Notes under the pieces: model-generated
The model's database searches: none
What the model was told of the DNA's origin: nothing
Seen by the model: only the letters and a program-made list of their open reading frames with translations
DNA from: an uncultured Muribaculaceae bacterium
Lineage (GTDB): Bacteria > Bacteroidota > Bacteroidia > Bacteroidales > Muribaculaceae
DNA: 21,762 nucleotides
Assembly: GCA_905209725.1 (NCBI GenBank)
Contig: CAJLTZ010000039.1
Location: forward strand, 1-21,762
Direction of reading: 5' to 3'
Shown: in pieces, positions 1 through 7,200 of the stretch
Layout of the letters: every line of letters starts with the position of its first letter
Numbering within the stretch: the stretch's first letter is position 1
Position numbers and translations under genes: made by a program

Positions 1-51
1 ATGAGGCACATCTGCGACCCCTGCGTTAACATTTTTTGTGGGATGGGGTCT
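1..51 (+). repeat. Arm of a dispersed long-palindrome element (cut by window start)
   Basis: Bases 20-51 are identical over 32 nt to the reverse complement of 17566-17597, the left arm of the long palindrome at 17567-17725. Bases 2-19 align loosely with the inner part of that element's right arm. This is therefore probably the right arm of a second copy whose left half lies outside the window. No coding potential is seen. The identity is read directly; the call as a truncated-by-window element is inference. Confidence 0.7.
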
Positions 52-52
52 T

Positions 53-166
53 AGTCGCGGAGCGACTGCACTGCATATTAACCGGGTACAACGCGGAGCG
101 AAGCGAAGAGTTGTGCCCGGTTGAAGTCTGCCTGCCATCCCCTGTCGCGGAACGACTGCACTATAA
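53..166 (+). repeat. Composite palindromic (REP-like) repeat, copy A
   Basis: The order of parts is: a 15-nt palindrome with 6-bp arms AGTCGC/GCGACT at 53-67; a linker containing ACTGCATATTAACC; a large hairpin with arms 82-92 and 110-120 (11 bp including one G-U pair) and a GCGAAGCGAA-type loop; a 23-nt spacer; a second, imperfect small palindrome at 144-156; and the end TGCACTATAA. The same parts occur in the same order at 3099-3213 on the other strand, so this is a repeat unit of about 114 bp. Such intergenic palindromes resemble REP/BIME elements. No transposase for them is visible here. Confidence 0.8.
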
Positions 167-246
167 GGACTATGGATTCCGTTACTAACAGCCCAGTGCA
201 TTTTATTTTCTTCCCAAAAAAAGTTCACAAAAAAAGTGCAAAAAAT

Positions 247-277
247 TTTGAAATAAAAAAAAGAATCCTTAACTTTG
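247..277 (+). promoter_or_regulatory. Bacteroidetes-type promoter for tRNA-Ala
   Basis: A TTTG at 247-250 is followed after 19 bp by TAACTTTG at 270-277, an exact fit to the Bacteroidetes TTTG / TAnnTTTG pattern. It lies 10 bp before the first base of the tRNA, so transcription would begin just upstream of the mature 5' end. Confidence 0.75.
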
Positions 278-287
278 CATCGCAAAT

Positions 288-361
288 GGGGCATTAGCTC
301 ATCTGGCTAGAGCGTTTGACTGGCAGTCAAGAGGTGACGAGTTCGAGTCTCGTATGCTCCA
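288..361 (+). tRNA. tRNA-Ala, anticodon GGC
   Basis: The full cloverleaf can be drawn. The acceptor stem is 288-294 with 354-360, the D stem 297-300 with 310-313, the anticodon stem 315-319 with 327-331 and the T stem 337-341 with 349-353, with T loop TTCGAGT. The anticodon is GGC at 322-324, reading alanine GCC/GCU codons. The acceptor stem holds the G3-U70 pair (290 with 358) that defines alanine identity. The discriminator is A361, and CCA is not encoded. Bases 32 and 38 are C and G, able to pair. It has its own promoter upstream and a hairpin at 411-434 downstream. Confidence 0.95.
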
Positions 362-410
362 CAAATCGACTAATCGACATTGAAACGAAATTGGCTGATG
401 ACAGTCACAG

Positions 411-434
411 GGCGGGTAATTCAGATTATCCGCC
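411..434 (+). terminator. Hairpin after tRNA-Ala
   Basis: Arms GGCGGGTAAT (411-420) and ATTATCCGCC (425-434) form a 10-bp stem with one G-U pair and a TCAG loop. It is followed by TAATTTGTTG, which is only a weak T tract. Its position 50 nt after the tRNA suggests termination or 3' processing of the tRNA transcript, before the GNAT gene begins. Confidence 0.5.
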
Positions 435-487
435 TAATTTGTTGAATCCCGGTTAGTTTCAATGACTTATGTAATTATCTTGATCAC

Positions 488-1759
488 ATGAATCCCGCAG
501 AACTGAAAAACAAGTTTAAGGCCCTCTGGAAAGACACATTCCGCGATTCCGATGCTTATGTTTCCCTCGTGTTTGACTCCTATTTCAATCCCGATTTAGT
601 GGCTTATGAGGAGATGAGCGGCGATATTGTGGCCGCACTGCTTGGTGTCCCTTACGAATTCGGTAACGCCGACCGACGAATCCGGGGTCTCTATCTTTGC
701 GGACTCGCCACTAAGCCACAGTTCCGTTCCCGTGGAATCATGACTCGACTCCTCGCTTCCATCAATGAAAAAGCCGCCCGACTCGGCTATGCTTTCACAT
801 TTCTTATACCGGCCGACAAGGGTCTCAGGAAATATTATCACGACCGCGATTATGTGAATGCTTTCTATAGAGTTTCCGATAATTATACATCTATTCATGA
901 TTTCAATCGCGAATATGAGTCCATCCTGATGGAGCAGAAGGAGAAGGTGGCGGAGCTGAAAAGGCGTTATTTCGCAAGCCTCACCACCGGCACAATCAAT
1001 CGCGAACATCCCGATAATGCCACCTCGAAACATGTGGCTGCCCTCATTCGCCGGATTGAAAATGAGCAGGGCGATTGCCGTCTCTATCATTCCGACCGCG
1101 ATATAGAAATCCTCATCAAGGAAAACATGGTGAGCAATGGAGATGTCATCTATGTGCGAAATTCCGGCGGCGACCTCACGGCGGCTGCCTTTGTGGATCC
1201 GCACGACCGCAGTGAGGTGAAGGTGCTCAATATCTATTTCGCCGACCTGGCAAGCCGATATAAAGTGTTGGGCGGGGTAAAGGCCGCCTATCCCGATGCT
1301 GCCATGAGTGTCCTTGTATCATCAGTGGATATGGACAGAAAGGCTCTCTGGCAACGCACCTACGCCGGCACGATGCCTGAGAATGCAAAGGTGTCGGAGG
1401 TGTCGGTGGCCGAACGTGTCTATTCGCTGGCCGCTCACTCAAAAGTATACGGAATGGCACGCATTCTTAATCTTCACGAGATTTTAAAATTCCAGGCATC
1501 CATTCGAAACGATGTGAAATATTCGATTCTCGTGAAAGGGGAGGACTCCTACATCGTAAACCAGATTAATGTGGCCGACGGCAAGATAAAGGTCAAAAAA
1601 CTCACCTACGACGAACTTACGCCTTCGCAGGCGATGTATGTGATGTCGCAAAGGGATGTGAGCGAGATCCTGTTCCGTCTGCGCGACGCAGACAGCATAA
1701 TCACCGAGGCGCTGGGAATTCCTTCTATCAATGCCTCCGCCTGTCTCCTCCTTGACTGA
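488..1759 (+). CDS. GNAT-family N-acetyltransferase, Eis-like
   Basis: This 423-residue protein has a GNAT fold near its N terminus. Strand beta4 and the acetyl-CoA pyrophosphate loop are visible as LYLCGLATKP followed by QFRSRGIMTRLL (about residues 68-89), matching the Q/R-x-x-G-x-G/A signature. FTFLIPAD at about 103-110 and the K-x-Y-Y segment that follows fit the rest of the first GNAT domain. The length and the long C-terminal part resemble the multi-domain Eis group (tandem GNAT plus sterol-carrier-like domain); that assignment is inferred. The acceptor substrate cannot be told. The ATG at 488 is the first in frame and gives a sensible N terminus. It is a single gene between the tRNA and an AT-rich gap, with no clear promoter recognised. 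Confidence 0.85.
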   Translation: MNPAELKNKFKALWKDTFRDSDAYVSLVFDSYFNPDLVAYEEMSGDIVAALLGVPYEFGNADRRIRGLYLCGLATKPQFRSRGIMTRLLASINEKAARLGYAFTFLIPADKGLRKYYHDRDYVNAFYRVSDNYTSIHDFNREYESILMEQKEKVAELKRRYFASLTTGTINREHPDNATSKHVAALIRRIENEQGDCRLYHSDRDIEILIKENMVSNGDVIYVRNSGGDLTAAAFVDPHDRSEVKVLNIYFADLASRYKVLGGVKAAYPDAAMSVLVSSVDMDRKALWQRTYAGTMPENAKVSEVSVAERVYSLAAHSKVYGMARILNLHEILKFQASIRNDVKYSILVKGEDSYIVNQINVADGKIKVKKLTYDELTPSQAMYVMSQRDVSEILFRLRDADSIITEALGIPSINASACLLLD

Positions 1760-1770
1760 CCTTGGATCAG

Positions 1771-1790
1771 ATAGCCGCAAGCGGCTATTT
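1771..1790 (+). terminator. Hairpin downstream of GNAT gene
   Basis: ATAGCCG (1771-1777) and CGGCTAT (1782-1788) form a perfect 7-bp stem around CAAG, 11 nt after the GNAT stop codon. The T tract after it is short (TTT), so termination may be inefficient. Confidence 0.5.
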
Positions 1791-2520
1791 GCATAAAACG
1801 AATGTTTGAGCGTCATTGCGCTTGAGCAGTCTGTGCGAGTAGGGAAGTGGAAATCCCGCTAATTGCCTGATTCAACAATTTATATCCTAATTATATGCCA
1901 TTCTTAACCCTCTGAGAATTGAACGACAGTCAATATTCGAGTATTCGTGCGTGAATTTTCAATTGTCAATTCAATTTTGCAAATTTAAAATGCGATCTCA
2001 AAATAGAGCCAATGGATGATGGAGCAGGGCAATTTACAAATTGGCCAAATTGGGACATTGTCTATTAACTTATTCTGTCGTCCCACCTCTATTTGCAAAT
2101 CTAAATAAACAAATATAAATTTGCAGATTGCATTTCTAAACCTATTTACAATATTCGTTTACGGATAAAAACCATCTTAAAGACAACCTATTCCGCAAAC
2201 AGCACTTCCCATATGCAAATTTCCCGTTAGTTAACTGTTTCGTATTCAAAACTCACCCATTAACATTCTTTTACATTCAAATTATACTGCTGATAAATAA
2301 TTATTTATGATTAATCATTAAAGTATATTCTCTAATTCTATGGTAATTTCCGGTGATTCTCATTCGCAACTAAGATATTATAATATAAATGTCTAAATTA
2401 CAGTTGATTGTTGACGTATATTCAAATTTACTTTAAATTTTAATCCTCTCATTTGTGAATTGACATGACACTTCCGGTATTGCTGGTTAACGGATTTGAA
2501 TGTGTAAATGGGAATTTAAA
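1791..2520. other. Long AT-rich non-coding stretch with repeated TTTGCAAA-like motifs
   Basis: No convincing coding region lies between the GNAT gene and the regulator at 2583. The DNA is markedly richer in A and T than the flanking genes. Motifs close to ATTTGCAAAT recur at 1974-1985, 2091-2100, 2119-2128 and 2211-2220, with further TTTGCA runs at 2520-2540. Bases 2036-2052 hold a direct repeat of CAAATTGG-like units. Two perfect palindromes touch at 2294-2307 and 2308-2317. The region may be regulatory DNA for the helix-turn-helix gene downstream, but nothing proves it. Confidence 0.5.
2294..2317. repeat. Two adjoining perfect palindromes
   Basis: TAAATAATTATTTA (2294-2307) and TGATTAATCA (2308-2317) are each exact palindromes and are directly adjacent. 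In DNA this AT-rich, chance contributes, but two abutting perfect 14- and 10-mers are still notable as possible protein-binding sites. Confidence 0.5.
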
Positions 2521-2521
2521 T

Positions 2522-2552
2522 TTTGCAGTTTGCAAAATTAATATTACATTTG
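2522..2552 (+). promoter_or_regulatory. Promoter of the helix-turn-helix gene
   Basis: TTTG at 2522-2525, a 19-bp spacer, then TACATTTG at 2545-2552 fit the Bacteroidetes promoter pattern exactly. The predicted leader before the ATG at 2583 is only about 20-25 nt. The spacer contains a TTTGCAAAA motif (2529-2537), so a protein bound there would block the promoter. Confidence 0.7.
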
Positions 2553-2582
2553 CATCTGTGATTTGAGATTCTTAATTTTTAT

Positions 2583-3095
2583 ATGGACAACGACAGTATA
2601 GCAATTCGTCTAAAAGGCTTCATAGATTCGCAGGGACTCACCAACTCTCAGTTTGCCGACACATGCCAGATTCCCCGCCCGAGCCTTTCACAGCTTCTTA
2701 CAGGCCGAAACAAAAAAATTAGTGATGTGATAGTCGGGCAGATTCATCATGCGTATCCTGAGCTCTCTGTTTTGTGGCTTATGTTTGGTGAAGGCGAAAT
2801 GCTGATGAAGAATGTAAATGGAGCCTCCGGAAACGATGCATCTCAAAATCCTGAGGGAATTCTCTCTAATTTGTTTGAGGGGGACTCGTCAGAAAATAAA
2901 TATGGGAATCTCAATGGGGTTAATTTGGCTCAAAATGGCACGCAATCCCCTGTAAGCAGTGTCGTTAACCCTGATATTAAAATCGCGGAACTGAAGCGTG
3001 AAATAGAAAAAATGGCGAAAAATCCGCGGAAAGTGTCGCATATTACGGTCTATTACGACGATTCTACCTTCGAGACGTTCTATCCACGCAGATAA
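2583..3095 (+). CDS. Cro/C1-type helix-turn-helix transcriptional regulator
   Basis: This 170-residue protein has an XRE-like domain at residues 5-75. LTNSQFADTCQIPRPSLSQLLTG-type helices (about 19-41) form the helix-turn-helix, and the segment ending LWLMFGEGEML (about 64-74) is typical of Bacteroidales members of this family. The middle part (about 75-125) is low-complexity, rich in N, S and G. A short predicted coiled coil (about 128-145) precedes a C terminus, ITVYYDDSTFETFYPRR, that is common in this group. It probably binds DNA as a dimer; the targets are unknown. It stands alone, with its own promoter and a long AT-rich upstream region containing repeated candidate operator motifs, which would suit autoregulation. 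Confidence 0.85.
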   Translation: MDNDSIAIRLKGFIDSQGLTNSQFADTCQIPRPSLSQLLTGRNKKISDVIVGQIHHAYPELSVLWLMFGEGEMLMKNVNGASGNDASQNPEGILSNLFEGDSSENKYGNLNGVNLAQNGTQSPVSSVVNPDIKIAELKREIEKMAKNPRKVSHITVYYDDSTFETFYPRR

Positions 3096-3098
3096 CAG

Positions 3099-3213
3099 TT
3101 ATAGTGCAGTCGCTCCGCGACTGGTGTTGTAGGGATATACACTTACCGCGCACAGCACTTCGCCTCGCTTCGTGCTGTACGCGGTTAATTTGCAGTGTAG
3201 TCGCTCCGCGACT
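3099..3213 (-). repeat. Composite palindromic (REP-like) repeat, copy B
   Basis: Read on the minus strand, this has the same part order as copy A at 53-166: small palindrome (3199-3213), an ACTGCAAATTAACC linker, a large hairpin with 14-nt arms (3145-3158 and 3172-3185) around a GAAGCGAGGCGAA-type loop, a spacer, a second small palindrome (3108-3122), and the end TGCACTATAA. Stem bases differ between copies at two positions, with the partner bases changed to match, and a wobble pair is kept at the same place. It lies between the regulator stop codon and the end of the rprXY operon, so it may also end transcripts. Confidence 0.8.
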
Positions 3214-3220
3214 TTTACCC

Positions 3221-3249
3221 TTAATATGCAGGGAAGTCGCTCCGCGGCT
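3221..3249 (-). repeat. Partial copy of the composite repeat
   Basis: On the minus strand this is a small palindrome (3235-3249, one base off the consensus) followed by CCCTGCATATTAA, that is the first part of the repeat unit without the large hairpin. It begins 4 nt after the stop codon of the response regulator gene, so it is the first structure met by transcripts leaving that operon. Confidence 0.65.
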
Positions 3250-3252
3250 TTT

Positions 3253-3972
3253 TCAATTATTTTGTGCTGGGTTTTCCTCTTCTGTGGGCGCTATCAACTT
3301 ATAGCCCTTGCCGTGGATATTGATAATCTCTATCTGCGGGTCGTTGCGGAGCAGTTTGCGAAGCTTGGTGATATATACATCCATGCTTCTTGCGTTGAAA
3401 TAATTGTCGTCAATCCATATCGACTTCAACGCATAATTGCGCTCCAGAATTTCATTGATATGCTGACAGAGCAGCGACAGAAGTTCCGACTCCTTCGTGG
3501 TAAGTTTCTGGGTTGTCCCGTCGCAGGTGAGGGTCTGCTTCTGGGTGTCGAATGTATATTTACCAATAATATATACAGTAACCTCACGTTCCTTTTTACC
3601 CTTTACGCGGCGCAGGATAGCACTGATGCGCGACACAAGCACCTCCATCGAGAAAGGTTTCACGATATAGTCGTCGGCTCCGATCTTGAATCCCTGGAGC
3701 ACGTCTTCGTTAAGATTCTTGGCCGTCAGGAATATGATAGGCACTTCAGAATTAAGGTTGCGGATCTCCTGGGCAAGTGTAAAACCATCCTTTTTGGGCA
3801 TCATCACATCGAGCACGCAGAGGTCGTATTTGCCTTTCAGGAACGCCTTATATCCCTTGTCTCCGTCCTCGCAGAGGTCTGCGTTGAAGCCCTTCGCCTG
3901 AAGGAATTCCCTGAGCAGCATGCCCAGGTTTTCATCGTCCTCGCAGAGCAGGATTTTTAATTTGTCGTCCAT
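3253..3972 (-). CDS. rprY: OmpR/PhoB-type response regulator, RprY-like
   Basis: The 239-residue protein has a receiver domain at about 5-120. The acidic pocket is E11/D12/D13, the phospho-acceptor is D55 in LCVLDVMMPKKDG, and the switch residues are T82 and K104 (in YIVKPF). A winged-helix DNA-binding domain follows at about 132-230, ending in RSMDVYITKLRKLL and IHGKGYKL. It closely resembles RprY of Bacteroides, the partner of the kinase RprX. The kinase gene lies just upstream on the same strand with a 107-bp gap, so the two are probably co-transcribed. In Bacteroides fragilis this pair has been linked to stress and to control of a sodium-pumping NADH dehydrogenase (from memory); the role here is inferred. 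Confidence 0.92.
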   Translation of the reverse strand: MDDKLKILLCEDDENLGMLLREFLQAKGFNADLCEDGDKGYKAFLKGKYDLCVLDVMMPKKDGFTLAQEIRNLNSEVPIIFLTAKNLNEDVLQGFKIGADDYIVKPFSMEVLVSRISAILRRVKGKKEREVTVYIIGKYTFDTQKQTLTCDGTTQKLTTKESELLSLLCQHINEILERNYALKSIWIDDNYFNARSMDVYITKLRKLLRNDPQIEIINIHGKGYKLIAPTEEENPAQNN

Positions 3973-4079
3973 ATTTATAGAGTTTTTTGTATTATCTTCT
4001 ACATTTATAACAATTATTCACACAAGATTCCGTATGACTATTTAAATAAACTCATTTTATGTGAAAGGTCATGACGGAA

Positions 4080-5588
4080 TTATCTATTTTTTACGAGTGG
4101 AAGACGGATGATAAAGGTGCTTCCTTTGTCGAATTCGCTCTCCACATGTATGTCGCCGCCAAAGGCTGTGATCATTTTCTTCACATAAGCCAGACCGAGT
4201 CCGAATCCCTTCACATTGTGAAGGTTGCCTGTTGATACACGGAAAAACTTATCGAAGATGCGTTTCTGGTCATCCTTCTTGATGCCGATGCCATTGTCGG
4301 CCACGCGGATTTCAATGCGGTTGTCGCTGATATCGCGGGTTGAGACCTCGAGTTCTGGGTTACGCTCCTCCTTCATGTATTTGAGGGCATTGTCGAGAAG
4401 GTTGAAGATCACGTTGGTAAATTGAAGTTCATCCACCATCACTTCGGCATTCTTAGCCTCAAGACGCGGGGTGAGTGTACCTCCCTGCTTCTCCACCTTC
4501 AGCTTGAACGTGTTCACCACATTCTGGATGATGGAGTTGGCATCCACCTCGCTCAGTTTGATGGTTGCCGAACTGTTGTCGAACACCGACAGTTGAAGCA
4601 CCTTCTCCACCTGGAAGCGCAGTCGCTTCGACTCCTCCACAATCACATCGGAAAGATGCTTGAGCGACGATTCCGATTTGCGTATCGATGGGTCGGCGAG
4701 CATCTGTCCGGCGAGCGATATCGTGGAGATCGGGGTCTTGAGTTCGTGGGTCATATTGTTGATGAAGTCTGTCTTCATCTCCGTGAGTTTCTTCTGGCGG
4801 AATGCCAGAATCACGGTATAGAGGAACACCACCAGCAGGATCAGCGTAAATGCGAGCGATGGAATGATGAAGCGAACATTGGAGAAGATGTAATTCTTCT
4901 TTGTGGGGAACTCCACCGTCAGGCGGTACTGGGTGTCTGTGTTGCTGAAAAGCTGTATGCTGTAAGTATCCTTTTCGTTGGCATGTCCGAAGCCGTTGGT
5001 GCTGTAGAGTTCCTTGTCGCGGCTGTTGAAGATCGCGAAAGTGAAGGGCACGTTGAGGCCGTTGTTATGCAGTTCTTTTGTGAGCCGGTCACGGATTATG
5101 GTGGAATCGGCGCGTTCCATGGCCGGGCGGCTTCCCGATTCGCGAAGGATGGTGAGGATCACGTCGCTCAGAAGGCCGCGCTGGTAAAGATATTGGTTGC
5201 GGATGGTCTCCTGCATCAGGCTGTAGCGCGAACCGATGTTCTGCACTGCCTGGTTGGAATACGATGGGAAGGCCTGCTTTTTGGTAGAAATCTCTTCATT
5301 GAGCTTATACTCAGAGGCGGGATAACCGGTCTCCTCTGTGTCGTCATAGTTGCCGAAACTGTCGTAGAATCCCGACTCGAGGATATTGACGTCCTGTTCT
5401 ATAAAATGGAGTGTCTCCTGCTTTTCGAGATATTGCGATGTGGCTGAGAGCGAGCGCATCACTCCTTCCGTGAATTGCGCGTCGCGCATCTTTACCATAT
5501 TCTCCAGGTACATGATCTGGAAATATAGCAGGGCAAGGAATGTGATCGACATCACTATGGTGAGCAGCCAGATAAGTGATTTTTTCAT
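4080..5588 (-). CDS. rprX: Sensor histidine kinase, RprX-like
   Basis: From the ATG at 5588 the protein is 502 residues; an in-frame ATG 33 bases upstream would add a polar stretch before the first membrane helix, so the later start is preferred. Helix 1 spans about 4-23, a periplasmic sensor domain about 24-239, and helix 2 about 240-263. The H box MTHELKTPIS holds the phosphorylated His at about 281. The ATP-binding domain shows the N box (FNLLDNALKY, about 395-404), the G1 box DNGIGI (about 431-436) and the G2 box GFGLGLAYV (about 461-469). It should autophosphorylate and pass phosphate to the regulator encoded downstream. The upstream region has a good promoter overlapped by a perfect inverted repeat (5743-5773). 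Confidence 0.92.
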   Translation of the reverse strand: MKKSLIWLLTIVMSITFLALLYFQIMYLENMVKMRDAQFTEGVMRSLSATSQYLEKQETLHFIEQDVNILESGFYDSFGNYDDTEETGYPASEYKLNEEISTKKQAFPSYSNQAVQNIGSRYSLMQETIRNQYLYQRGLLSDVILTILRESGSRPAMERADSTIIRDRLTKELHNNGLNVPFTFAIFNSRDKELYSTNGFGHANEKDTYSIQLFSNTDTQYRLTVEFPTKKNYIFSNVRFIIPSLAFTLILLVVFLYTVILAFRQKKLTEMKTDFINNMTHELKTPISTISLAGQMLADPSIRKSESSLKHLSDVIVEESKRLRFQVEKVLQLSVFDNSSATIKLSEVDANSIIQNVVNTFKLKVEKQGGTLTPRLEAKNAEVMVDELQFTNVIFNLLDNALKYMKEERNPELEVSTRDISDNRIEIRVADNGIGIKKDDQKRIFDKFFRVSTGNLHNVKGFGLGLAYVKKMITAFGGDIHVESEFDKGSTFIIRLPLVKNR

Positions 5589-5728
5589 GTTTGGTGAATG
5601 TGTAGGGTGTAGGGATTGCACTCGGATAGGGGTGTGTGATAATGGTCACATGGTGTTTCGCATGTGTAGATACCCTATCTTTCTAACAAAACAATCTTTC
5701 TCTTACTCCAATTTTTAACACTTCGGTG

Positions 5729-5760
5729 CAAATTTAACAATTAAATGTGAAAATCCCAAA
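5729..5760 (-). promoter_or_regulatory. Promoter of rprX-rprY
   Basis: On the minus strand TTTG (5760-5757), a 20-bp spacer and TAAATTTG (5736-5729) fit the Bacteroidetes pattern. Transcription would start about 135 nt before the rprX ATG. Confidence 0.65.
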
Positions 5761-5773
5761 AATTTTCACATTT
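5743..5773. promoter_or_regulatory. Perfect 12-bp inverted repeat at the rprX promoter (candidate operator)
   Basis: AAATGTGAAAAT (5743-5754) and ATTTTCACATTT (5762-5773) are perfect inverted repeats separated by CCCAAAA. The repeat covers the -33 element of the rprX promoter (5757-5760) and part of the spacer. It could bind a dimeric regulator such as RprY itself, or a CRP-like protein, given the TGTGA/TCACA core. It sits between two divergent genes and could influence both. Confidence 0.6.
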
Positions 5774-5852
5774 CAATCGCGCGTATTTAAGTTTTGCATT
5801 TGCTGTTGCCCGAATATATGCAATTATGGAGTGGAATAGGCGTTAAATAGGT

Positions 5853-7067
5853 ATGATTATTAGAAGGTTTGGTATTTATGCAGTGTGTGCTGCATTTGCT
5901 TGTTCTTTTTTCTCCTGCGGCGAAGACGATGATCCGTCTAATTCCGGGTCAGACCCTGTTGTGGGCGATGCTGCAAGGACAATGCTTGTTTATGCCGTGA
6001 ATCACAGCAACCTTGGATACGACTTCAAGTCCGACTCCAAGGAGATGCTTGCTGCAATGAGCAAGGTTGACAGCGATAAGTATCGTCTGTTGGTTTATCG
6101 CACGGATTCAGAGAAGGAGTGTTCTTTATGCGAGGCACGCCGTCAGAGCGATGGTAGTTTTGCGTTCATTACTCTCAAGAAATATCCTCGGGATGTCACA
6201 TCCACTGATCCGGAGAGAATTAAGAAGGTGATTGATGATGCACTTTCGCTATATCCGGCTGCGCGTCATGATTTGATGTTCTGGGGACACGGCATGTCGT
6301 GGGTACCCTCCTTTACCAATCATGATCCCGGCCAGACAGTTTCGGAAGGTAAAGGCCGGAATGCAGTGATGCATTCGTATGGAGGCGAATATGGCGAGGG
6401 CGGCAAGACGAAGTGGACAGAGATTCACGACCTGGCCGCAGCAGTGCCCGACCATCGTTTTGAGACCATCTGGTTCGACTGCTGCTACATGTCGGGCATC
6501 GAGACCATCTATGAGTTTCGCAACAAGTGCGCCACATTTGTGGCCTACCCCACAGAGGTGTGGCAGTATGGGCTTCCTTACGATAAGGTGCTTCCCTGGC
6601 TGATGCAGGAGACACCGGATGTGACCGAGGGATGCCGCACGCTATATAATTATTATATGAATATGCCGAGCGCCGAGCAGAGGGTTACGGTGACGCAACT
6701 GGACATGAGCTCCATTGAACGCCTTGCTGAAGCCACAGCGGCTATCTATACCTCTACGAGGGGTTACTGGCCTGATGGAAAGGATATGGTGAATTATTCG
6801 CGCAACTATAAATATCCATTCTATGACTTCCGGCAGACCGTAAGGCTGAAGGCTGCCTTGCAGCAGCTTGATGCGGAACTGGAGCGCTTCGAGAAGGCGT
6901 ATGAGGATGCAGTGGTGTATCATGCTGCCTCTCCAAAGAATTTCGCGGATGTGAAATGGAACCTTGACGACGTGTCGGGCATCAGCACCCACATCCCTAC
7001 CGGCAAGAACACCCCCGAAGAGGAATTCTATTGCACCCTGTCATGGACAAAGCGAGTTTCTAAGTAA
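5853..7067 (+). CDS. Clostripain-family (C11) cysteine peptidase lipoprotein
   Basis: This 404-residue protein begins with a lipoprotein signal: a hydrophobic run and the lipobox-like FFSC with Cys22 as the lipidated residue. The acidic GEDDD right after Cys22 resembles the Bacteroidetes surface-export signal, so the protein may face outward (inferred). The C11 catalytic pair is visible as His146 in FWGHGMSW and Cys211 in WFDCCYMSG. Family members cut after Arg or Lys and often mature by self-cleavage; the activity here is assumed from the motifs. It is divergent from rprX, with 264 bp between the two starts, and no clear promoter of its own was recognised. Confidence 0.88.
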   Translation: MIIRRFGIYAVCAAFACSFFSCGEDDDPSNSGSDPVVGDAARTMLVYAVNHSNLGYDFKSDSKEMLAAMSKVDSDKYRLLVYRTDSEKECSLCEARRQSDGSFAFITLKKYPRDVTSTDPERIKKVIDDALSLYPAARHDLMFWGHGMSWVPSFTNHDPGQTVSEGKGRNAVMHSYGGEYGEGGKTKWTEIHDLAAAVPDHRFETIWFDCCYMSGIETIYEFRNKCATFVAYPTEVWQYGLPYDKVLPWLMQETPDVTEGCRTLYNYYMNMPSAEQRVTVTQLDMSSIERLAEATAAIYTSTRGYWPDGKDMVNYSRNYKYPFYDFRQTVRLKAALQQLDAELERFEKAYEDAVVYHAASPKNFADVKWNLDDVSGISTHIPTGKNTPEEEFYCTLSWTKRVSK

Positions 7068-7135
7068 TTTTGAATTTTAAGTGTTGAGTTATATGCTTTA
7101 TTCAAAATAGAATAAAATCCCATAGAAGATAAAGT

Positions 7136-7163
7136 AAGGGCGGCATCAAAAGATGTCGCCCTT
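7136..7163. terminator. Hairpin between convergent peptidase and serA genes
   Basis: AAGGGCGGCATC (7136-7147) and GATGTCGCCCTT (7152-7163) form a 12-bp stem with an AAAA loop; one pair is G-U when read from the plus strand and a mismatch from the minus strand. It lies between two converging genes and could end transcripts from both sides, though the T tracts are short. Confidence 0.6.
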
Positions 7164-7200
7164 GATATTGCAGGTAAGTATTCTCCTTACGGGAAAATGC

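Noticed and set aside
53..166. CRISPR array, suggested by repeated short palindromes
   Set aside because: Only two to three units, irregular spacing, no uniform spacers and no cas genes.
288..361. tRNA gene as an attachment site of an integrated island
   Set aside because: No integrase and no repeat of the tRNA 3' end was seen in the window.
3172..3960. Open frame of 262 codons on the plus strand over the response regulator gene
   Set aside because: It is antisense to the clearly recognisable rprY, has no domain character, and begins in palindromic repeats.
4422..5447. Open frame of 341 codons on the plus strand opposite the histidine kinase gene
   Set aside because: It is His- and Leu-rich with no recognisable motif, a typical shadow of a gene on the other strand.
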